A DNA stretch of 64,000 nucleotides from Pseudomonas paraglycinae. Lineage in GTDB: Bacteria > Pseudomonadota > Gammaproteobacteria > Pseudomonadales > Pseudomonadaceae. Shown here piece by piece: positions 58,587 to 64,000 of the stretch. How positions within the stretch are numbered: the stretch's first letter is position 1; each line of letters begins with the position of its first letter. The stretch is taken from assembly GCF_021601625.1 (NCBI RefSeq), contig NZ_BQHR01000010.1, positions 186,001-250,000 of the forward strand, read 5' to 3'. The position numbers and the translations under genes were made by a program. The notes under the pieces were generated by a model. That model searched no databases. It worked only from the letters and a program-made list of their open reading frames with translations, and was not told where the DNA came from.

Positions 58587-59714
58587 TCATTTGCTTTCCG
58601 CCTGTTTCAGCTCCAGCACTTCTTTTGGCGTGACCATGTCGCCCTTGTTGTTGCCCCAGGCGTTACGTTCGTAGGTCACGACTGCTGCGATATCGACTTC
58701 CGACAACTGCTTGCCGAACGCCGCCATGGCGGTGCCGGGCTTGCCGTGGAAGACAATGCTCAGGTGCGCGTCTTTCGGGCCGGTGGCGATTTTCGAGCCC
58801 TTGAGGGCCGGGAACATCGGCGGCAGGCCCTGGCCTTCGGCCTGGTGACAGGCGACGCAGGTGGTGTGGTAGATCTTGTCGCCGCGCTCCTTGAGCTCGT
58901 CGAGAGTCCATTCCTTGCTGGTCAGCTCCTTGAGCTGCAACGCTTCGGCCTTGCGCTCGGCGAGCCATTTTTCGTAGTCGGCCTTCTCCTTGACGTCGAC
59001 CACGATCGGCATGAAGCCGTGGTCCTTGCCGCACAGCTCGGCGCACTGGCCACGGTAGAGGCCGGGCTTGTCGATGCGGGTCCAGGCTTCGTTGACGAAC
59101 CCGGGAATCGCATCGCGCTTGACCGCGAAGGCCGGCACCCACCAGGAGTGGATCACGTCGGCGGAGGTCACGAGGAAGCGCACCTTGGCGCCGGTCGGCA
59201 GCACCAGTGGCTTGTCGACCTCGAGCAGGTAATGCTCGCCCTTGGCTTCCTTGTTGTGAATCTGTTCGGCGGGCGTGGCCAGGTTGCTGAAGAACTCGAC
59301 GTCCTGGCCCAGGTATTTGTAGTGCCACTTCCACTGATAACCGGTGATCTGGATATCGATATCCGGCTCACTGGTGTCGTACATCTTGATCAGGGTCGCG
59401 GTCGCCGGAACGGCCATCGCCACCAGGATCAGCAGCGGGACGACGGTCCAGAGAATTTCGACGGTGGTGCTTTCGTGGAATTTTGCGGCGACCTGCCCGG
59501 TAGAACGGCGGTGCACCATCATCGACCAGAACATGGCGCCGAAGACGATGATCCCGATCACCACACAGATCCAGAAAATGGTCATGTGCAGGTCGAATAC
59601 TGCGTGACTGATTTCAGTCGCTCCAGGCGCCATATTCACAGTCCAGGCAGCTTGCACCGGGCTGAAAATCGACCACAACAGGAGGCCCATCCAGACGTGT
59701 GGATGTCGCATCAT
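58587..59714 (-). CDS. coxB: Cytochrome c oxidase subunit II with fused cytochrome c domain (caa3-like)
   Basis: 375 aa. Signal peptide and two helices (residues ~40-65 and ~82-105) are followed by the CuA domain: DVIHSWWVPAF, then RGQCAELCGKDHGFMPI with the Cys, Glu, Cys, His and Met ligands. A C-terminal class I cytochrome c domain (CVACHQAEGQGLPP; axial Met in GTAMAAFG) makes it the caa3 type. It accepts electrons from soluble cytochrome c. First gene of the operon; an RpoS-like -10 lies upstream at 59856-59862. Confidence 0.96.
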   Translation of the reverse strand: MMRHPHVWMGLLLWSIFSPVQAAWTVNMAPGATEISHAVFDLHMTIFWICVVIGIIVFGAMFWSMMVHRRSTGQVAAKFHESTTVEILWTVVPLLILVAMAVPATATLIKMYDTSEPDIDIQITGYQWKWHYKYLGQDVEFFSNLATPAEQIHNKEAKGEHYLLEVDKPLVLPTGAKVRFLVTSADVIHSWWVPAFAVKRDAIPGFVNEAWTRIDKPGLYRGQCAELCGKDHGFMPIVVDVKEKADYEKWLAERKAEALQLKELTSKEWTLDELKERGDKIYHTTCVACHQAEGQGLPPMFPALKGSKIATGPKDAHLSIVFHGKPGTAMAAFGKQLSEVDIAAVVTYERNAWGNNKGDMVTPKEVLELKQAESK

Positions 59715-60083
59715 TGCGGGTTCCCCTTATCGTTCTTGTTATCCCGCCGGCTTTCACCAGAGGCAAGGGAGCGGCTGCATCAGACTACGAACTTGAATCG
59801 CCGGGCCTTGCTGCGTGGGCAGTCGGGCGTCATCAGCTAACTCCATTCAATGGCGAGTATAGACAGCCACCGAGAAATGCAATGTGCGGACGTAAATCGT
59901 ATGAAACAGCTGGCACTTGCGTTCCAGGGCACGAATGGAGAAGGATGCAGACGAGTGTTGGCAAACCGATATAACGCCGTTGCATCAAGGATGAAATAAT
60001 TATGACAAATGCGTCTTAGCATTTTTCGTAAGCCAGCTAAGTTATGTCTTCCCTATTTCATTGCCTTGTTTCCTGGAGTTTTC
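59715..60083. other. 369-bp divergent region between coxB and the 60084-60716 gene
   Basis: No gene. The coxB side contains a CTATACT element on the minus strand. The right half is AT-rich (AAATAATTATGACAAATG) and presumably promotes the plus-strand gene, whose GGAG lies seven bases before its ATG. No Anr box or hairpin was found. Confidence 0.5.
59856..59862 (-). promoter_or_regulatory. RpoS-type -10 element upstream of coxB
   Basis: On the minus strand GTCTATACTC contains CTATACT, the RpoS-preferred extended -10, about 142 bp before the coxB start. The cox genes of P. aeruginosa are known to be RpoS-dependent and starvation-induced, which agrees. Confidence 0.5.
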
Positions 60084-60716
60084 ATGAACACCGCCGCATT
60101 GCGCGAGCAGATCCACATAGCCCGACAACACGAGATTGAAACCGGAAAGCTGACCCGTCAGCTGGAAGCCCAACTGCAACACCTGCACCCGGCCATCCAG
60201 TTGCCGGAAACCGACGCCAACGGCGTGCTGACGCGTTTTGTCGCCGCCTACATCGACGAAGTGCCAGACCTGCTGGATGCAGCCAATGAAGTCGCCAGGG
60301 AAGCGGGAATCGAGTCGCAGATCAAACCGGTGCTGAAAATCGCCGAGCAGTACTTCATCCAGCCGCCCGTGGGCCTGGACAGTCTGCTGGACGAAGCCTA
60401 TCTGGCGCACCGTTTTGTCGAAGAGGTCAACGACCTGTACATCAAGCATTTCGGCCAGCCACTGATCCCCTTGGACATGACGGTCGCCAATCTGATTGCT
60501 CACCAGTTGATCGGTGAGGAATTTGCCAACCAACTCGACGAAGTGGTGCATCACGCAGTGGACAGCATGCTCGACGACGACAGCTTTGCGCTGGAGTCGG
60601 TGGAAGCCTACCGCGAGAAACTCAGCAGCCCGGACACCGGTGCGGCGTGGAAACGCTGGCCGTGCATGAGCCGCCGTCTGGGCGTGGGCCTGGAGCTGGA
60701 TCAGCCTGCGGCTTGA
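60084..60716 (+). CDS. Conserved protein of unknown function (PA0104-like)
   Basis: 210 aa, acidic and strongly helical, no signal peptide or membrane segment. It begins MNTAALREQIHIARQHEIET and contains FVAAYIDEVPDLLDAANEVA, FIQPPVGLDSLLDEAYLAHR and HQLIGEEFANQLDEVVHHAV. I recognise no catalytic motif. GGAG precedes ATG 60084, preferred over the longer frame from 60009. It stands between the cox operon and the SulP/carbonic anhydrase pair, the same place as PA0104, and ends in a strong hairpin shared with the SulP gene. Confidence 0.8.
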   Translation: MNTAALREQIHIARQHEIETGKLTRQLEAQLQHLHPAIQLPETDANGVLTRFVAAYIDEVPDLLDAANEVAREAGIESQIKPVLKIAEQYFIQPPVGLDSLLDEAYLAHRFVEEVNDLYIKHFGQPLIPLDMTVANLIAHQLIGEEFANQLDEVVHHAVDSMLDDDSFALESVEAYREKLSSPDTGAAWKRWPCMSRRLGVGLELDQPAA

Positions 60717-60731
60717 TCCCGGCGCAAACGA

Positions 60732-60761
60732 TTGGGGGAACAGATTGCTCTGTTCCCCCAA
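60732..60761. terminator. Hairpin between convergent 60084-60716 and SulP genes
   Basis: TTGGGGGAACAGA-TTGC-TCTGTTCCCCCAA: perfect 13-bp stem, then AATGTTTTC. Starts 15 bp after one stop and ends 6 bp before the other; likely used in both directions. Confidence 0.8.
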
Positions 60762-60767
60762 ATGTTT

Positions 60768-62294
60768 TCAGCCCGCCGCTCCGATCCCGGTGGTGGTGCG
60801 GATCCGCCCCTCGAGCCGTCGTTTCAACCCGCGCGACTCGATCAACAGCTTCGCCCCCTTGGCCGCATTCGCCCGGCCCCACTCTTCGAGCAGTTCCAGA
60901 CACGAATGGTCGATGTAGCTCAGGTTATTGAGCGGCACATGCACCGTGGTGCCCGGCGGAATGCTGCCCAGTACCTGAGTCAGTGCCGGCACTTTGAGGA
61001 ACGTCGCGGCGCCCACCAGGCGCAACTCCATTTCCCCGTCCTGCGGCAGATCGATCAGGCTGATTTTCAGGCGTGAGGCCTTGAACGCCAGTTTCACCAG
61101 GGTCAGACCGAAACCGATCAGCACGCCGGTCAACAGGTCGGTGAAGATGATCGCCAGTGCTGTGGCGGCGTAGGTGAACATCGGCATCCGGCCATATCGG
61201 GCCAGACCACGGAATGCCTTGAGGTCCACCAGTTTGAAGCCGGTGTAGACCAGAACGCCCGCCAGACTCGCCACCGGAATGCTCTGCAACACGCTCGACA
61301 GCAACAGCACGAACGCCAGCAGCCACAGGCCATGGAAAATCGTCGAGTAGCGTGTGGTGGCGCCGGCCTGGACGTTGGCCGAACTGCGCACGATCACCCC
61401 CGTCATCGGCAGCGCGCCGACCAGACCGCAAAGCATGTTGCCGACGCCTTGCGCGGACAGCTCCCGGTCGAAATCCGAACGCGGGCCGCTGTGCATGCGA
61501 TCCACCGCAGCGGCGGACAGCAGGGTTTCGGCGCTGGCGATGAAGGCGACGGCGAATGCGGCGATCAGCAGCGTTGGATCGGCGAGACTGAGCAGATCCG
61601 CCGGTTTCAGCCAGTCGATGGCTTCGGCGAGATTCTCTGGCACTTCAACCCGTTTCACTTGCAACGCCAACAGCAGGCTGGCGCCTGTCGCCAGCCCGAC
61701 CCCGAGCAGCGCGCCCGGAATAAAGCGCAGCGAATGCGGGCGGAATTTCTCCCACAACCACATCACGGCTATGGTCGACAGCCCGAGCAACCCGGCCTGC
61801 CAGCCTAAGGACGGCAAGGCCTGCGCCACTGCGCCGGGGAATGCCGTGAGGTTGTCGAGGCCGGAGGGTTTCGGTGACGCATCGAGCATCACATGCACTT
61901 GCGACAGCACAATCAGCACGCCAATCCCCGCGAGCATGCCGTACACCACCGCTGGCGCCGTGACCCGAAACCAGCAACCGAGCTTCAGCCGTCCGGCCAC
62001 CAGTTGCAGAAAACCGGCGAGCAGCAGGATCGGCCCGAGCATTTCGATGCCGTGCTGGCGCACCAGCTCGAACACCAGCACCGCCAGACCCGCCGCCGGC
62101 CCGCTGACCTGCAACGGCGACCCCGCCAGCCAGCCCACCACCAGACCGCCGATGATCCCGGTGATCAGGCCTTTGGCCGGCGGCAGCCCTGACGCAATGG
62201 CAATGCCCATGCACAGCGGCAGGGCGACCAGAAACACAACCACTGAAGCGAGCAGCTCCCGTGGCAACACAGCTTTCAATTGAGCCGCACGCAT
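60768..62294 (-). CDS. SulP-family permease, probable bicarbonate transporter
   Basis: 508 aa. SulP core with ALPLCMGIAIASGLPPAKGLI, SPLQVSGPAAGLAVLVFEL, FIASAETLLSAAAVDRMHSG and MTGVIVRSSANVQAGA. A short C-terminal STAS-like segment (VHVPLNNLSYIDHSCLELLEEW) follows. SulP proteins of this branch coupled to carbonic anhydrase are thought to carry bicarbonate; the gene is 90 bp downstream of a beta-carbonic anhydrase on the same strand. It is clearly distinct from the SulP at 3873-5441. Substrate is inferred from the neighbour. Confidence 0.88.
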   Translation of the reverse strand: MRAAQLKAVLPRELLASVVVFLVALPLCMGIAIASGLPPAKGLITGIIGGLVVGWLAGSPLQVSGPAAGLAVLVFELVRQHGIEMLGPILLLAGFLQLVAGRLKLGCWFRVTAPAVVYGMLAGIGVLIVLSQVHVMLDASPKPSGLDNLTAFPGAVAQALPSLGWQAGLLGLSTIAVMWLWEKFRPHSLRFIPGALLGVGLATGASLLLALQVKRVEVPENLAEAIDWLKPADLLSLADPTLLIAAFAVAFIASAETLLSAAAVDRMHSGPRSDFDRELSAQGVGNMLCGLVGALPMTGVIVRSSANVQAGATTRYSTIFHGLWLLAFVLLLSSVLQSIPVASLAGVLVYTGFKLVDLKAFRGLARYGRMPMFTYAATALAIIFTDLLTGVLIGFGLTLVKLAFKASRLKISLIDLPQDGEMELRLVGAATFLKVPALTQVLGSIPPGTTVHVPLNNLSYIDHSCLELLEEWGRANAAKGAKLLIESRGLKRRLEGRIRTTTGIGAAG

Positions 62295-62384
62295 GGCGAT
62301 ACTCCCGAAGTTTTCTTCAGGCGTGGCAAGGCCTGGCCGCTGAAACAGCGGCCGGCGTCAAACCACACAGATTTTTAGGAGGAT

Positions 62385-63116
62385 TTAGAAGCGCGCTTTG
62401 GGCGTCGCCACCGGGATCGGATGGCTGCCGTCGAGCGGCAGGAAGCATCCCTGATCCGCGTCGTAAGCTTTGATTTCGCTGGTTTCGATGTTGTAGACCC
62501 AGCCATGGATGAACAGATGACCGTTCGCCATGCGCGAGGCTACCGAAGGATGGGTACGCAAGTGCTGCAGTTGGGCGATGACGTTTTCCTCGGTGAGGAT
62601 CGGCATGCTTTCTTTTTCGTCGGCGCAGTTGCAGTTGTCATGCACCATGGTTTTCGCGACTTCGGCGTGGCGCAGCCAGGCTTTGACCGTCGGCATCTTT
62701 TCCAGGCTGTCCGGGTTGAGCACCGCGCGCATGGCGCCGCAGTCGGAGTGGCCGCAGATGATGATGTGCTGCACGCCAAGTGCCAGAACCGCATATTCGA
62801 TGGCGGTGGAAACGCCGCCGTTCATCTGGCCGTAGGGTGGCACCACGTTGCCGACGTTCCGCGTCACGAACAGATCGCCGGGCGAACTCTGGGTGATCAG
62901 TTCGGGCACGATGCGCGAATCGGCGCAGGTGATGAACATGGCCCGTGGCGACTGGGCCGTGGCGAGTTTCTTGAAGAGTTCTTCCTGCTGCGGAAAGACC
63001 TCATGATGAAAATGCAAAAAGCCGTCAACGATACGATTCAACGCTGCATCGGCGGATTCCGCCACAGGGGCGGCTTGCGCCGACGCAGCCAACGGCTGTT
63101 TATCCTTGTCACTCAT
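62385..63116 (-). CDS. Beta-class carbonic anhydrase
   Basis: 243 aa. Zinc ligands and active-site dyad: ITCADSRIVPE (C-x-D-x-R) and IICGHSDCGAMRA (H-x-x-C). An N-terminal ~30-residue polar extension (MSDKDKQPLAASAQAAP) lacks the pattern of a signal peptide, so it is cytoplasmic. It interconverts CO2 and bicarbonate, supplying or consuming the ion moved by the SulP partner downstream. GAGGATG lies before the ATG at 63116. Matches the psCA1-type enzyme beside cox genes in P. aeruginosa. Confidence 0.94.
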   Translation of the reverse strand: MSDKDKQPLAASAQAAPVAESADAALNRIVDGFLHFHHEVFPQQEELFKKLATAQSPRAMFITCADSRIVPELITQSSPGDLFVTRNVGNVVPPYGQMNGGVSTAIEYAVLALGVQHIIICGHSDCGAMRAVLNPDSLEKMPTVKAWLRHAEVAKTMVHDNCNCADEKESMPILTEENVIAQLQHLRTHPSVASRMANGHLFIHGWVYNIETSEIKAYDADQGCFLPLDGSHPIPVATPKARF

Positions 63117-63284
63117 GATTCATCCTCATTGGCGGATTCGGGGAGTCGTTCCCGTGTATTCCGGTGTGAAGCCAGTGGCTGTTTAGAACATCCGGGTCAT
63201 CCCGACCCGTCAGTCACTCGATGAACAAGGTAACCGCCGAAACTTAACTCAAACTGAATCAAGCGCTCTAGAACGTGTGTTCCA

Positions 63285-63303
63285 GGTCACAAAAAACGTG
63301 ACC
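63285..63303. other. Short palindrome upstream of carbonic anhydrase
   Basis: GGTCAC-AAAAAAC-GTGACC, a perfect 6-bp inverted repeat in the 238-bp gap, 169 bp before the anhydrase start. It could be an operator or the 3' hairpin of the radical SAM gene; no U-tract follows on either strand. Confidence 0.3.
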
Positions 63304-63354
63304 GGCGTAAACCGGGCCCAGCATTCCTTCCTCTCAACCATAGGCCAATTGACC

Positions 63355-64000
63355 CTAAATCAGCGCTATCTGGCGACCCGGCGGACAGAAGGCTGTGCAG
63401 TCGAGGTTGAAGCCTTCGCGGTGATTGAGCCCCAGGCGCTTGATCGCTTTGGCGAAGCGCTGGGCGAGCAGATCGGCGAACGGACCCTCGCCGCGCATCC
63501 GGGCACCGAAACGGCTGTCGTAAAGCTCGCCGCCACGGCTCTGGCGGATCAGGCTCAACACATGCGCCGCACGTTGCGGGTAGTGCGCCTCAAGCCATTC
63601 CTCGAACAGCGGCGCCACCTCCAGCGGCAGGCGCAGCATCATGTAGGCCGCGCTCTGGGCACCGGCGGCGTGGGCTTCGGTCAGCAGGCTTTCGATTTCG
63701 CTGTCGTTGATCATCGGAATCATCGGCGAACACAGCACACCGACCGGAATCCCCGCCTCGCGCATCACCCGAATCGCCCGCAACCGGGCCTTGGGCGCAG
63801 CGGCGCGGGGTTCGAGGATGCGTTTGAGTTCGTCGTCCAGGGTGGTCAGGCTGATCATCACCGCCACCAGCTGTTGTTGCGCCAGTTCGGTGAGCAGGTC
63901 GAGGTCGCGCAGGATCAGCGAGCCCTTGGTGACGATGGTCACCGGATGCCGGTAGCGCAGCAGCACTTCGAGGGTCTGGCGTGTGATCCGGTGTTCGCGT
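63355..64000 (-). CDS. Radical SAM protein (PA0069 family), 5' end outside window
   Basis: The frame runs past the right edge (REHRITRQTLEVLLRYRHPV at the edge), so the N-terminus with the CxxxCxxC iron-sulfur motif is not visible. The 215 residues present match the C-terminal two-thirds of the SplB-like / PA0069 family radical SAM proteins: VTIVTKGSLILRDLDLL, MISLTTLDDELKRILEPRA, RAIRVMREAGIPVGVLCSPM and the end FNLDCTAFCPPGRQIALI. The reaction is not known. Confidence 0.88.
   Translation of the reverse strand, partial: REHRITRQTLEVLLRYRHPVTIVTKGSLILRDLDLLTELAQQQLVAVMISLTTLDDELKRILEPRAAAPKARLRAIRVMREAGIPVGVLCSPMIPMINDSEIESLLTEAHAAGAQSAAYMMLRLPLEVAPLFEEWLEAHYPQRAAHVLSLIRQSRGGELYDSRFGARMRGEGPFADLLAQRFAKAIKRLGLNHREGFNLDCTAFCPPGRQIALI

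Noticed and set aside
57167-58633. 488-residue plus-strand frame opposite coxA
   Set aside because: Antisense shadow of subunit I, made of His/Gln/Arg/Asp repeats; no start site or family.

Overview
This window is about 64 kb of a GC-rich (roughly 60 %) chromosome from a Pseudomonas of the fluorescens group. The gene content and order are those of the replication-origin half of Pseudomonas genomes: qor-hemF-aroE, the choline-sulfate cluster, algB-kinB, dsbA, cytochrome c4, engB, polA, znu, met and cox. Typical fluorescens-group REP pairs (GTGGGAGC.. type) sit between genes. I see no prophage, integron, plasmid gene, transposase gene, rRNA, tRNA or CRISPR array. The mobile-type features are short non-coding repeats.

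Layout. 1-4 kb: the end of an adenylate-forming enzyme, then qor divergent from hemF-aroE, with an Anr-type box before hemF. 3.9-9.2 kb: choline-O-sulfate unit (SulP transporter, choline-binding ChoX, choline sulfatase BetC) divergent from its LysR regulator. 9.2-13.2 kb: small metabolic genes, a citrate-metal transporter and a TerC protein. 13.4-21.2 kb: Na/Pi transporter, M16 peptidase, a DUF5924 membrane protein, and a four-gene MCE lipid-transport operon (STAS-MlaE fusion, MlaF, MlaD, auxiliary lipoprotein). 21.2-24.7 kb: SpmA/SpmB-like protein and gltP behind a structured leader. 24.7-31.7 kb: an Ivy-DUF1328-small membrane protein operon divergent from algB-kinB, then an EAL phosphodiesterase and the AmpDh2-type amidase. 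31.8-42 kb: dgcH, a nuclease-family gene, dsbA, two cytochromes c, engB, the ErsA small RNA, polA and thrB. 42-50.9 kb: znuA facing zur-znuC-znuB, a lipoprotein, katE and metNIQ. 51-60 kb: the aa3-type (caa3-like) cytochrome c oxidase structural genes plus heme A synthesis and copper assembly genes. 60-64 kb: a SulP permease paired with a beta-carbonic anhydrase, and the end of a radical SAM gene.

How genes work together. The cox genes supply subunits I-III, heme O/A synthesis (CyoE, CtaA), CuA/CuB insertion (SCO, CtaG) and SURF1. DsbA and the cytochromes c serve the same periplasmic electron-transfer compartment. Zur with ZnuABC forms a zinc uptake switch. BetC, ChoX and the LysR protein turn choline-O-sulfate into choline and sulfate.

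Most of the window is conserved core genome. The most interesting signals are regulatory or non-coding. They are: (i) an ErsA/Spot 42-locus sRNA with a sigma-22-like promoter; (ii) a near-consensus sigma-54 promoter for the Ivy operon, divergent from the NtrC-family gene algB and flanked by 18-bp direct repeats; (iii) a nested hairpin with a terminator in the gltP leader; (iv) two copies of one MITE-like repeat and a separate 124-bp inverted-repeat element; and (v) an Ivy protein whose lysozyme-blocking loop is replaced.
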